Source: Atrichornis clamosus
Lineage: Eukaryota; Chordata; Aves; Passeriformes; Menuridae
NCBI GenBank assembly: GCA_013400975.1
Contig: WBMZ01002989.1
Location: forward strand, 62,001 to 126,000
DNA length: 64,000 bases
Direction of reading: 5' to 3'
Part shown: in pieces, positions 12,931-26,434 of the stretch
How the letters are laid out: the number at the start of each line of letters is the position of its first letter
Position numbering within the stretch: position 1 is the stretch's first letter
Position numbers and translations under genes: made by a program
Notes under the pieces: model-generated
What the model saw: only the letters and a program-made list of their open reading frames with translations
The model's database searches: none
What the model was told of the DNA's origin: nothing

Positions 12931-15900
12931 ATTTTGTGGGAGCTGGGATTTAAAAGTTGTTTTTGATATATCGTTAATACAGTGGAAAATTTAAAAGAAA
13001 AAAAAATGTAAATCTCTGCTGACTATATGAATTAAAGAAAACAGAAACCCAAAGTGCTTTTTGAGCACTTGGGCAAATTAATAAGATAAAAGCTGAATAA
13101 AGACGAGTGAAACTGGAAGCTCATCAGAAAAAAATCAGATAGACTTACCTCTGCTCTTTTTTATGCCAAATAAAAAAAACTGTTTTGGTAGTAGCTGCAA
13201 CAAATACTCCATGCAAGAAAAAGTAATATAAGTTGGGAGACTCTTTGGTCTTTATTTACTTTTGGTGATCATCCCATCAGTCAATCTGCATTTTTTCATA
13301 CCATATTAACTTATGTAATAAATTAAAGCTGACTTTGTAGTAGAGATTTGTTTGATAGGGCTACCAGGAGGCAGGAACTCTGACTTTCAATATCTGTGTG
13401 ATCGTGGGTGTCTCAGGAGTAAAGACTGAGGATTTTTCGTATTATGAACAGCTGAAACAGTAGAAGACAAAGGGTAGAATCTTGTTTTGTGAAGAAAGTT
13501 TAGAAAAACCAAGGTAGTTTTCCTAAATGTTTAGTCTTGATGGAATAAGCATTTCATACAAAAATGTCTGTAGAAATGGGTTCTCTTGATGATCTGGTAC
13601 TATCTTTGGTGGGATTCTGGATAAGAGAACATTTTTTTTTCCATCTGGAGTTTTGAGGGATAGAATTGCAGGATTAAATATGGATATACTCTTACAGATG
13701 TCTGATTCCTGGATTCAATGTTTTGGTTCTAGTAAGAATAGAGTATGTCCTGCCTTACTACTTTGTGAATATTCATGATTAATCTGAAGATTTGTGAATA
13801 TTCGATATTCTGTATTTCAAACAAGCTCATAGTTTGTTTCTTCCAGTTCCTAGGCCCTTCAGTCTGCCTCATAGCATGGAAATGTGGTAGACAAAGGAGA
13901 GAAGCAAGTGAAAGGGCTATTAGCTGCAGATGATTGTTATGAAAAATTTAACTATGGCTTATCAAAAATTTAATTCAGTCTGATGAATGAACTGCACAAA
14001 TCTAAAATGAATTCTTTGCTTTGATTAAATAAAATGAAGGGACTTAAGAATTCATTCCAGTACTGTGGGATAAAGTGCTTTGGACTGTCATAACAAACGC
14101 AGAGCTCTCAGTCTTTCTGATGTAAGTTATAGAAGACATGCATGTTCTTCTTCTCTTTCTTGGGACAGATCAATTTAAATTAGAGCTGAAATCTGTCAGC
14201 AGAGGTCATTGTTACTATGCTTGTTTTCACTGTAGTATTTGAAAAGCAATGGAAAAAATTAAGTTACTTGGAGAAGGACTATTACATAAAATTTAATATT
14301 TTCTTTTAAAAATATGTGCTATCACATTATTGGCTACTTTAAAATTCAAGAACCATTGATGCAATTGTTTTGTGTACTGCTGTGTGTGTATTTAATATTA
14401 GGTTAGCAGACTGCTGATTGAAGTGGAGTTAATTTCATGGCATGTGGTGCATTAATAGCTGTATGAAGTTCACAGTGAATCCTTTAGAGTGCCACAGTGC
14501 CACGGAAAGATAAACGTGAAGATATGTAGACCTTAAAGGATAATTGCTTTATAGAGTATTTTAGCAGTTAAATATAGATATTTAGAAAATTTCATCTAAT
14601 TATTTGCTCCTTTATTTTAATCTAGCAGATATATCTTCAGGGAATATATACTGATGTAACTGATACAGGGGATGTAACTTATCATAGGTTTTTGAATGAC
14701 TTGTATAGAATGACTTGTTGCTGTTCATTGAGTTCCATATTACAGATGTCAGAACCACAACTGTTGGTAGTAGAAATTACTTTCTCAATCCTTCTATGTA
14801 TATTTTTAATAGGCTAAAGTACATTTGAAAACTGCTGAGAGCTAAACATAGTTTACCCATAGGCTTATTAGGTAATTGTTCAGCAGGTAAAGTGACAAAA
14901 GTAGACTAAAGGTTAGTGTCAACTGTTTGGTACTGGTATCCATGGGAATAGGACTGTTATCATCCTGTCTAATGTGTTTTATCACCATGAAAATTGCCTA
15001 CGTCTGAGAAGGGGCAAGAAGTGAATGTCTAAGAGGTCAAGCTAAGGAAACATACCCAATTGCTTTGAAAGGAGATAATGGATGATATTCAGATGGTAAT
15101 GTTTTCAGAACAGGTAATAGAGGCAATTATAAGTTTGGGCTCTTTGAAGCAGCTTGGCTGCACTTTTTCCTACTGCCTGATTCAGTGGTGAGTTTGTCAG
15201 ATCTATTTACCAATTCCAGTCACTTAGTAGTGACTGAAATAATGCTGTGTGCTTTTTTCTTTGTTTTTCTTTTTGCTTTGTTTTTCATAAGATCACATGG
15301 AAACATAAAATAAAACCTTTGCAGTCCTATGGATATTGTCATCTCTGTCCAATTTGTCTTTATGTTATAAAAATGAGGATCGCTGAATGCCTGTTGCTTC
15401 TAATGGGGAAAAAAAAAAAGGTAGAGAAACGTAGCGCTACATGGCCTTTCCATTCTGAACTGCTAAATAAACTTTTTTAGTGGCATATAGCACTGGTCTC
15501 CTTTGGAGGATGGTGTCTATTAATTGCCAATTAATTAAGCAGTGTGTTGCACTCCAGGTGACACCAACAAGTTCAGAATTTTGGATTATCTCATTTAGTC
15601 CTGCTATCACCAGAGCTCTATTTTGTTGTCCATGGCAGCAAATGAGTTTCTCTCGTTGCTAAAGGGAACCCTGACATATGAAAGTAATCACTGGATTATT
15701 GATATGCTAAATAAAAATTAATTTAATCAGTAAATCACTGTAGATAATAATGGAGCACCAGAAGAATGTACATCAGCACTTGGAGTGGGCTTAGAGGAAA
15801 AGCTTGCTCCTTGGAAATAGCAGCATCTGGAGAATGAAATGGGATCAGAAAGGTGAATCAAATGGCCTTCAGTATCTGGAGGGCAGGTTTTAGGATTAGG

Positions 15901-17412
15901 GATCAGACAAGCATTGGAAATCTAATGAGAAAAAGCCTTTGCTGGATGAGAAATGCTGATGACTACAGCTGAGTTGAAAATTGCCAGTGAAATTACTTTT
16001 CTTTGAGTTCATAATATACATTATTTTTTAGCATACTGCTGTTTATCTTGATGTGTGTTTAAAGTAATTATTAGAAAAAAAATTGTCTACTTCTATGGGT
16101 TGCAGTAATTGCAATATACGTGTATAGACTACCAGCTCTGAGTGACATAAACAAACATTTCTGCTGAGTGTTGTTGGCAATAAGCTCTTAGTGTACCTTC
16201 AGTACCTCTGATCTAGTTCCAAGAGATCTTTCTGTACAATACAAAGTGTATTTATCCTTTAGGACTAACCTGATGAGCAATCTGCATGGCAGGAGAAGCA
16301 TTTTGTCCTAACAGAGAACTTGTGTTTAGAAAGAGCAAGTCCAAACTATTGATTTCACAGTCTCACCTTGGGATGCCCAATGTTAGATCTTGATCTGCCA
16401 CTCTAGGCAACAGTTCTACTACATTTGATGATAATAATTAAGAACTTAGAAACACATTAGGAAATTTTCTTATGATTTTTTGTTGTTGTTGTTCCTTCAT
16501 CACTCGCCTCTAAAATTTCATGCCTTTTAGATAGGTCAGTGTGGAGGTTTCAATCTTAATGTATTGGTTCTGGACATTTTGACTGCCCATAGGATCAACA
16601 TAGAGAGATCAGAGGTGAGAGACTCCAAATGTCTTTAGCAATACTCAAATATAGGAAAAATACAACTATGAAAACTTATTTCTAAAGAAGACAAAAACTG
16701 TAAGACTTTTAAAAGGTGCTATTTTGATAAAAAAACTTATTACACAATTCCTACAAATGAAATGTCATTTGAAAACTACTTCAAATGGTTTTTGAATATA
16801 TTAATCATACTTCACAACCTACATATGTCCACATACACAAACGTTAGTTGAAATCTGATCTTAGCAGAATAATTCCCGTTATGTCCCTTGCCAGAGACAA
16901 ATTACTCTAATCTGAGATGAGTTATTGTGCTTGACAGTAGCTCGCTTTCACCCCATACCTAAAGACATAATTTGAGACTTGTGATCTAAATTGAATCCTT
17001 AATAGCTTGTCACACTTACTATAAATAAATCTCCTTAAAGGCCAGCTAATATAATTATTTTAATTAGGAAATAGTTTTGGTATGATTGCACTCCCTTGTT
17101 CTATTAATTGCTCATCACTGGCAGAACTGACTCCATTTTTCCATAGTCCTTAATACTGTCACTTTTCCCCTTTTCTCGCTCTGTCTACATCAGCTACCTT
17201 CTCAAAGTTTCAGACAAGTGGAAGTGCTGAACTTGTCATTGTATTGGCTGCATAAATTTTTTTTTTTTGGACTTCTGGTTTTAGCAGTGAATTTTCAGCT
17301 GCTGGCTTCTTTCATACCATCTTCTTACTCTTTTATCATTCTCTCCTGTGTTTGCAATTCTGGTTAGAAAAATGGAAAGACAAAAAATAAACTTTTTCCC
17401 CTTGCCTCAAAC

Positions 17413-17862
17413 ATGTTACTGCTCCTCAGGTGGGCCTGCCTCACGTGTCTCCCCTTTGTAATTCTTGGTCACTGCAGGAGAGGCCATAGGATGGGCTTCT
17501 GTTCACCCTCTGCTCTAAGAACTGTGCCTAAACTCTCATGGATTACTTTTACAGTGTCTTTCGTTCACAGTGTGCTACTGCCGTGTGTGCTGTCAAGCTA
17601 TGTCCAACCAAAATGGATCATCTCCGTGGGTGGTGTGGTGCCAGGGACGCCGGTCAGTGCCTTAGAAGGGGCCGCAGGGTGGCTGTTACGCACTGAGGTG
17701 GCAGTATTGGTTACCAGCTGTGTCTTTGCGTGCTCAGCAGCCGCACTGCTGCGTGCTCACCTTGGTTACAGTGTGTGCAATTCAGGACAAAGGGTTCTGT
17801 CGAAATCTGCATCCACACAGGTTCTTTATCCTGACTGTGCACGTGAACTGTCACATTTCTGA
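17413..17862 (+). other. CpG-retaining patch with the longest uninterrupted frame in the window
   Basis: A 149-codon frame runs across a GC-richer stretch. It would begin MLLLLRWACLTCLPFVILG, which looks like a signal peptide or membrane segment, but the rest has no motif I recognise. About nine CpG dinucleotides fall within about 180 bp (17582-17760), whereas CpG is rare in the rest of the window. Local enrichment of CpG lowers stop-codon frequency, so the open frame may follow from composition alone. The patch could be an unannotated regulatory element, an alternative exon or an old insertion. None of these is shown. Confidence 0.25.
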
Positions 17863-20357
17863 TGGGAGATTGGGATACGGCATGGGCCAAAAGGAGATTC
17901 CCTCCCACTGAGGTCCATGACAGTTGATATTGTAGATTATATTTGTCAAATTTATTAGTAAGGTAATTGGCAAGAAAGTAGTGAGTATAGGTAATAGTCA
18001 GCATTGTAGTTTATCCTGAAAGTCCTTAAGGGTTTCTGTTTGATATTTAAGAAGAAAGGATTTAGTTTGTATCCTGCTTCATTCTGATCCCCTTAATGTT
18101 TCTACAGGCTGTCTTTTTATTGCTGGAATACTTTTTGTCAAGCTCTGCTTATTTGAATTTATTTTAAATTAAGGTAATTAATGCTAATAAATTATATATT
18201 GGTGGGGAGGGGATGGGGGACAGGGCATGAAGGTGACCCAATTCTGGGAAGGGAGAATCTGAAAATAACCTTAAGACTTTAAGAAGGAAAAGTTTAATCA
18301 GTTTTTATAATTAATGAATGTTCATGCTCCAGCAATATTTCCCACAGGGTACTTTGAATTCAGATTTTAGAGTTCTGCTTAGATGTTGTGTAAGAGTGAT
18401 ATGCTTGCCGTGTTTTTTGTTTAATGCATATGAAAAAGAAATTTCAGCATATGAGAAGATGTGAAAACCTTGGGATGTGTATATAAACATATAGGCACAC
18501 ACAAAAGGATGAAGGGAGAAAGCAGTTGGGTTCTGGTGTGTATTTGGAAAGGTTATTGTCATCAAACCTCTTGTGCTGTGTAGTCTCTGCAGAGAAGTGC
18601 TGAAAGAGCTCACTGCCTGACCTGTGTGCTCCAGAGCTTTTCTCTTTAAGTGGAACACTGAAATTAGTACAGAAGGATGAAAGCTTATTTTCTTGTTGTA
18701 TTGTTAGGAAAAGCCGAAACTGCTAAGGTTGTGTGCATAGGTATCTTAAAGGATGAAGATGGAAGGTTTACATGTTTTACTTGAAGAAAATGGAATTTTC
18801 AGAAGACCTAATTGTTGGTTTAACTTAAAGTGGTGTCAGTAATAAAGCAGACATTAAAGTCTTTATTTATTGATTTAAGCTAATTTTCATTTCTACAAGA
18901 CTCAACCTGAGCTACTTAAAAATCTTTGAGGCTATAGATCAAAAAGGTAAAATTGAGTGGAACTCCAGAATGAGGAGGATGGGTCATACTGAGCAGTATT
19001 TACTCCCTGTGTCATACTCACCAGCACTTTCTCCATGAAATTCCATATCCAAGTTTTCTTCAACTATGCAACCCAAATATTATTTGACTGAAATTTGATT
19101 ACAGTATTTCCTGCTTGTTTGAGTTTCCAACTTCCTAGAGTTTGAGAGAGAATGATGTTTGAAATAGTCCCTGTTGCTTAGTATCTCTGAAGGAAGAAAG
19201 TGTTCTTTTTACCTAATGATGTAGCTCTATTACTTACACAATTTAAGTGGGTTTTCAGCTTTTAATATTGTTTGATTTTTTTTTTTTTTCCTTGTAGAAA
19301 GCAAAACATGAGGGATGAGAAAGTCTAGTAGTTAAAGTACAGTATTGAACGTGAGAGACCTCAGTAAGAACCTCTGTGGTGTCGCAGGCTTCTCGGTTGA
19401 CACTGGAGAAATCTGGATGGGTTGGTGCTCCTTTGAGTGGTTCTATGGTCATGTTGCAGTTTTGTAAAGAAAAAGTTAGGAAGAACTGTAGAGTCACGCT
19501 GTAACAGAGGCCTTTCTAATGGTCTCCAAAAATAGGATTTATCTGATAATTGGGCAAGTAATTGATAATGAAACACTACTTCCAATTTGCTCCTGCACAT
19601 AGTTATCTGATAACGACTCTTTAGAACAAGTTAATTTGCATTTCCAGTAGACTGCAGGAATGGCATTTGCACAGGAGAATTTTTATATCCCTGGTGTGAA
19701 ATGTAAACTTGAATAAAGCTCTTCTGATTGTAACAGTAGACTGTCCTTTGGAAATCATTCTATAATGATTTTGGTAAGTTTGAAAGATGTCAGTTGCTAC
19801 CAATAGGCCTCTTGAGGAAGTTTTATCTCCCTGGGTGGTGGTTTTTTTTTTTTCTTTTTTGGTGTAATTTAAATCACTGATAAGTTTTATCAAGGTTACT
19901 ATATCGTGATGCTTTGTATTCCCATTCTCTCCTTGACTGGCAGCTAAAGATAAGATTGATGACAAAGATGCTGAGGGGCTGGCAGTAAGGATGCTATGAT
20001 TACTGTGTTGTCAGAAGCCAGAACTGAGGAAGGAACCCACTGATTGACTGTGGTCAAATCTGGACACAGCTGAACTCACTTAAAATTAAAAAAGCAAGGG
20101 AGAGGAAGTGGATTTTCTTTCTAATGAGCCTGAAAATAATGAATACATTGTAAATAATGCAGAAATTAAGGCTCGTTTATGTTCCCTGCATTTTTTAATT
20201 AATTTGATATAGTCAAGGACTAATATGATGAGTGTTTCTGTAATCCTCAAATGCAAAGAAGTTTCTGACAGCTAGATCCTTGGCAGGAGGTAATAAATAT
20301 TGATCAGACAATATATGTTATTTTGTGGTTACTTTAGTTTCATATACTCCAGAAAGG

Positions 20358-20373
20358 AAAAAAAAAAAAAAAA
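20358..20373. repeat. Poly(A) run, 16 bases
   Basis: Uninterrupted A run in AT-rich intron. No retrocopied gene is recognisable next to it. Confidence 0.9.
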
Positions 20374-20456
20374 TCTTAGACTTGGCTGAATTCTCTTTTT
20401 ATTATCAGGAACCATGTCTTTCCTTTACTAAAATATACAGTATATGCTTGTGGCTT

Positions 20457-20531
20457 TTTATATTTAATTTTTTTATTTTTGTGGGGTTTTTTTGTTGTTG
20501 TTGTTCTTTTTTGTTTGGTTGTTTGGTTTTA
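20457..20531 (+). repeat. T-rich tract with GTT repeats
   Basis: Contains a short GTTGTTGTTGTT run and GTTTGGTTGTTTGG words. It is the same class as the other T/G-rich tracts. Confidence 0.85.
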
Positions 20532-20719
20532 CTGTTAACAAATGGTTTTAATTAAGTGCTCCACAAGAGGACAAGTCCTATTTTAAAAGTGGTCCAATAC
20601 CTGAATAGTTTCATAACAAACCATTTCTGCATCTCCCCTGTGTGGCTTTGGAAAACATTGCATCACTTGGTGTGATGTTGCGATAGGAAGGACCTGCATT
20701 CCTGACAGTCCTGCTGATG

Positions 20720-20746
20720 GCTGCCGGCAGCTGGCAGCCTGCCAGC
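20720..20746. repeat. Two overlapping GC-rich palindromes
   Basis: GCTGCCGGCAGC (20720-20731) is a perfect 12-bp palindrome. It overlaps GCTGGCAGCCTGCCAGC (20730-20746), which has perfect 8-bp arms around one base. They lie in a local GC-rich island of about 130 bp. Confidence 0.85.
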
Positions 20747-23188
20747 GGCCATTCCCGTTCAGGTATTTCCAGGTGTTATCAGCACACAGCTGCTCTCGCC
20801 AGTCCTTCAGGGGACACTGCCAATACATTTCGATTGCTCTGCTCTTTTTTCGTTATTTCATTTCCATTTCCAGTGCTCCTTTTTTTCCTTCTGCCTCTGT
20901 ACTGTAGCGATGATAGTGTGATAACTTCTGTGAAGAATGCTCTTAGGAAAGTCAGTGCCGGAGCAAGTCAGTGCCATTCATGCTGGACCAGCTTTGTGAA
21001 GTGAAGTATGGGCAAAGAATCAGAGTATTTTCTTGTTCAGCAAGTCTGTGATTTGCCGCCTAGTCAATAACAAAGCAATTGCTTTTATTTGCTATTACTA
21101 ACCTTTAAAAGTATTTAGTGAATTCCCCTTTTGCTTAAGGGAGTGTGAAGCCTTCATGTATGAAAAATAAGGTATCTCATAACTTACAAAGTATTATTTG
21201 ATTCCCCTTTTTTTTGGATCAGGATGCTCACAGCATACAATGCTAATTACATATTTGTCAGGATTTATCCTGATTTTCATTATTTTGTTTCTTGAAATAC
21301 TGTGTTAAAAAGGATAGCAATTCATTTTTTTACAGAGGGGAACCCATTATTCAGTCACATCTATGTTTTTAAATACTCCACGTGAAGTAAAATAAGACCA
21401 TGATGAAATGCTTTTATTTTTTTTTTTTAAATAATGGCAAGTTAAAGAAACTTCAGAAAAGGAGCCTAAAACAGTTTTACTAAAAAAACTCCTTGTAAAT
21501 AACTGGAAACATTTGTTATAATGCCTAAAGAACTGATGAACTAAAGTGAAGTAATTGTGTTTTGTAGTGATATGAAGAGACTAGAAATGATAATAAGAAA
21601 GAAAGACTGGGAAAATAAAGCTAATTTGCCGAGAGGGCACTATCTTATTTTAATCATTAGCCAAATTAAACTTACTAATAGCATCACCATTTAGTAGTAT
21701 GTTTAGCATAAACATGCTTCATCTGCACTGTCCTTTAGCATACAGTTTCTAATTCAGTCACTCCATGGACAGCATGACAAGAAAGCAAGAGACCCCAAAT
21801 CTGTGGGCATTTTACTCTCACTTACACTATCATTTCTTCTGTGAGGTGCAGCTTATGTTCCATTCCAGGCTGGTTAGAAGCCTGCCAGCTAGTTTCCCCT
21901 CCTCCTTCACTGTAGCAATGGTTGGGCGCTTGGGCAAAAATATTAGATTATGCCTTCCTTTTTTAAGCTTAGCTGCGCATCTCCAAGACAGTTTTGGCTT
22001 TGAGCTCAGTCTCCAGACATCGTTTTCACATAAAAACAGTGTCTAATGGAACATTGGTTAGTAGGCAAGGTAACCTGAACTTGGTGGTTTAAAGCTGCCA
22101 CTGTAAGGAATTCTCTATACTTACCTTTCATCATCTTGTCATCTTTGATATACTAGTCTTTTGAAACATTGTTTTCATATGGTTTTCACTTTGGTATCTT
22201 GAAAGTGGTTTCTGAACACTAAGGGTAGCCTTGGTTCCATTTACTTTGTGTAATTGACCGTCCTGCAAGTCAAGATTACTATGTGAGTTTATTTGAAGAT
22301 ATTAAGCATCAGCAGTCTTTAAGTGTTACTGCCTGACAATGTTGACTGTTGCTGGAGAACATTTTGACCTTCTGCTGGCCATAACTGGCTCAGCATTAAG
22401 AATAGATCTGACCATACACATAAATAGAGGGATTTGGCCATTATGAAGTTACATAGCGTTTCAATTCCTGCATGGAGATGTAATAAAATAAATCTGATTT
22501 TATATGCAAGGTGACAGTGCTGTAGTAATGCAAATGGCAATTATGATTATAACAGTACTTATTTACAGCAGAATTAATTTCAAGTATTGTTTCATTTAGA
22601 CACTGAAGGGAGCTCATCCCTTTTCTCTAGATAGTTTATTTTGTCATTCTAGTTTATAACTTTAATTGCTTCCTTTAACCCTCATAAAATCTATACTGTT
22701 GTGTACTTCTTCTGTGCTCACTGACTGGAAAAGTAATTTTCAAAATCAAAGTATAATTTTTATTTTTTAAATTAGATAATCTGTGTAAGTAAATGATGCA
22801 TATCATGCTAACACTGATAGGACATGACATGAAAGCCTGTTAAGTCTACCAATACTGAGAATTTAATGCCTGCATTTGCCCCTTTCTGTAGTAATAAATT
22901 ATCTCTATTATTAATTGACCTGAGATTTAGTGAATTGTTCTCAGTTCCATGTGAATTTTAATGTGAGTTAAGAAATCAAAATATCTCTTTCGTTGTACAT
23001 GATCAATGCAATTATTCCAATGTGAAAAACCCTATAAATCTAACAGAAAATAGATAAGGCTTTTGTGATTCTGCAGGTAGCCATAGCATAGACAAGTAGG
23101 TTTGAAATATCCGGAGAGTTATTCCACACATGACGAAGTAAGGAGTGTTTCCCAGCATTCTGTGTTGACCTACGTGTGCTGGCAATGC

Positions 23189-23205
23189 AAAAAAAAAAAA
23201 AAAAA
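23189..23205. repeat. Poly(A) run, 17 bases
   Basis: Uninterrupted A run. The sequence to its left shows no recognisable retrotransposed gene, so it is taken as simple repeat. Confidence 0.9.
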
Positions 23206-25911
23206 GTAAAAATGTTAAAAATGCAGGAAATAGCTAAAATACATCTGATCCTGACCACCTTTCTAAGGCGACAGAACAGTTTGGTTCTCATACCTAGTTT
23301 GACCATCTGTTTTTCTGTGACGGAAGGCAAATTCTTTCTCCTTTTTTTCTCTTTAAAAAAAGAAATTGCTTATAATCTGGTTATTTTCCGTCATGTTGGT
23401 TCAACAAAACCCAACTTGTCCTAACACTTCAACAGCGAGCTTGCTGTTTAACTGAAGCTGAATGACTAAAATGCGTGCACTATAATCAGAAAGTCTGTGT
23501 AGTCATCCAGTTGTATTAATGAGTCTCAACTTTCTGAGAAAGATATTGTACTACAACTCTGATTAGCAAGTGAAGCTACTTCTGCCTAGCAGACAGGCAG
23601 CATGTCACAGGAGTCCATCTGTGACTAAGAGTTACATACAAAGAGAGTACAGGAGTTGCTGATGAACTAAGGAATTAAAAAAAATGGATGTAGTCATGGA
23701 TATGTCTACATGGTGTGCTCAGTGGAAAGACAATATTCCACATCCTTTCTTTTTCATGTGCAAGAATAGGGGTTTTGCAAGAACTTGTTTTCACGAAATT
23801 CCTAGATGAGTTTAGGCTGTGGGGGCAGGTAGGGAGAGGATGCTGAAATACTGAGTACTTGCCATTTGAGGTCTTACTTCAATATCTGAGTCACTAAAAA
23901 TTCACATTTTTCTGTTTTGAATCCTAATTTGTCTCTGCTGGATGTTTGCCGGTTTGGATGGCACTCTGGAGAGTGCCAGTCATATCACCAGGTGCCTCTA
24001 ATTGGATTAGACGGTTCCACTCCTAGTCTTTTTCTGAGGAAGATTCATTCTGGCTGCCATTTCAGAATATAATTTCTAACTATTTTTACATTTAGATTGG
24101 ATGAAAGCTATGAGATACCTGCAAAATAGAAGGGACTTTGATCCTGTCTCCCTTGAAATATTTATATATTTTAATATTTAAAAAAAAAATTTAGAAAATT
24201 TTAATCACAGAAGCCAAGATCTCAGTGGGATGCCAATTAAATCTCTCCCGACTTGCTTTCCTGCTTGCCATTTGCCCTTGTTTATGTGGACAATACAGAT
24301 TCACATGGTGCTTGGTGAATAAGCACTGTTATTTTATTTATTGTGGCACGTTCATGAATTATTCTGTAGTTGGAAGTATCAGAGCAAGGTGAGCAGAAAT
24401 TAACTTCCATAAAATTTGTGATTGCATTTTTCAACCTGAATATGTTTTCACTGATGCTAATAACAATTTTTTTTCTCTGCCTGTTAATATGTGAAATTAA
24501 CCTATAATTCTGGGTTAATGCCCATGCTTAGAAATTCAGCAGTGCTTCATTTATCATTTCATAAGCTTGCGTACTACTTCAAGATTTCAGAATGCTCTAT
24601 TACATTTCTAGCTATTTAGCTGCTATGGTGCACATTTATTCTGCATAAGTGCTGTAGAATTTTTCCTTTGGGCATAGCCTAGAATAAACTTTTTCATTTC
24701 TATCATGCTGCAAAATGGTAGGAAGGTTTATTTCTGTATTCTATTGGGCTGGTTTTGAAAGACTAATTTTCCTCCTCAATCCCTGAGAGAAATGTTTCAT
24801 CTTAAGTCTCCATATCAGACTGTCAGAAAGTCTGTCATGATAGCTAGGTGACTATTTGGTCTTCCTTTTGCCTTGTTACTTTATGAAATCTTTAGATACT
24901 TGAGGCGAATCAACTGCAAATATAAATTGGTGATCTTTTCCTCTTACTTCCTAAGTAATTTTTTTAACCTGTTGGTGGTTTTGAATATTTTTTGCTGAAG
25001 GTCCTTTCACCCAAGAGAGGTGAAATATTTTAACTTAAAAACCAAAAGTAAAACAAACCAACACCCACTAAACAGGCTCATAAGTGCTTAACGTTTTTCT
25101 AAGGCACTGGAATTTTTATATTTTTCCCTGGAAGGTATATGCTTAGCTATTTCCATTTCAAGAAAAAATCTAGGCCGTTTAAGGCATTACCAATTAAAAA
25201 ATCAAGACTTTATTGTACTGCTAAAGGTCATTGTTTCCACAATTTTAGCTAATATTGCTTTTGTGGACAGAAAATAGTTGAATTCTGTAACTGACCAAGT
25301 CTATCGTATTGGAAATTTTCTCATGTTTAGTTCTGTTGTCTTCAAGTTTTATCTGATGACAAGGTAATCTTGTTACCGAGCTTGTAGCGAAAGAAAATGA
25401 GGTTTTTCTTTCCTTTGAACGTGACAAAACACTGATGATGCTGTCAAACACTTGTGTACTTCATCCATCATTAGTTCTGAGCTTCTTGTGAGTTAGATTC
25501 AGTCTCCATGCAGTGTCAGTTTTACTTGGCAATAAAATAACTATGACTTTGAAGATGGATCTTCAGGCCATTCTAGAAGCAGCTGCAAAATGCCCTACAG
25601 CTTGGAAAACAGGTCCTTTTGATACATCAGTAAATGGTGACAGTTTTGAAACTTGAAAACTCCTTAAACATAGTTCTGTTGTGGAAAAGACCTAGTTTTG
25701 ATTTTATAAGCTGATGTGTTAACATACATGGAGTAAAATTCTAAGGAAGGTAATGCAGTTGATAGGATTTAAATGTGCTAAAGTCAAAGATTAGATTACA
25801 TCTTTTCCTAGAAATTATTTTTAAAATCAAAGAAGGTGTTGTTTGAGGGTGTTATATTGATTACTAGAAATTCTGGAATAAGAATTTATTTTTCTTCCAG
25901 TGGGGAGAGCA

Positions 25912-25954
25912 AGGTTATGTTAAAAAATAAGGAGCTAGGTTATGTTAAAAAAAC
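25912..25954. repeat. 25-bp direct duplication
   Basis: AGGTTATGTTAAAAAA occurs at 25912 and again at 25937, separated by TAAGGAGCT. The second copy runs into CCCCCC. It looks like a small replication-slippage duplication. Confidence 0.8.
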
Positions 25955-26412
25955 CCCCCTCAATTCCATCAGATTGATGAATAACGATCTCATGAACAAA
26001 TTTTTATCATACTCCACTTACATAATATTCTTCACTTTGCTCAAGACTTCTGATCCAAAATGTAAAGCTTTTTGTTAATTCGCCTGTGAAGTACTAAGAA
26101 AAATTCATGATCCTTTTGGGGAGGGCAATTGCCAAAAGCAAATTGTGTTCTAAATCAAATATTAGTCTGTGAGAACACATGGTGGAAGCTGGGTGTGTGA
26201 AGTTGGGTGTGAGTGGGTTTTTTGGTAGGTTTTTATTTTTGGCCCGTCTGGCAGCAGCACTCAACCACCCTTCAGAGAAGTTTGTTTAGAAATAATGGCA
26301 GAAAGTATTTCATAACCTACCGAATTTGAAAAGCCAGTAAGTGCTAAATAGAGTTTTTGTTTTTCATAGATGACACATATAACATTGTGTGGTTTGTCTT
26401 TAGTTAATCACT

Positions 26413-26434
26413 TATTTAAACATATGTTTAAATA
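26413..26434. repeat. Perfect 22-bp AT-rich palindrome
   Basis: The sequence is its own reverse complement, centred on CATATG, with TATTTAAA arms. TTATTTAAACATA recurs about 45 bp to the right. Confidence 0.9.

Noticed and set aside
18311..18658. 115-codon open frame on the minus strand
   Set aside because: No family resemblance and no gene-like context.
20358..23205. A runs as poly(A) tails of processed pseudogenes
   Set aside because: No coding-like sequence precedes either run, no target-site duplications were evident, and CR1 elements do not end in poly(A).
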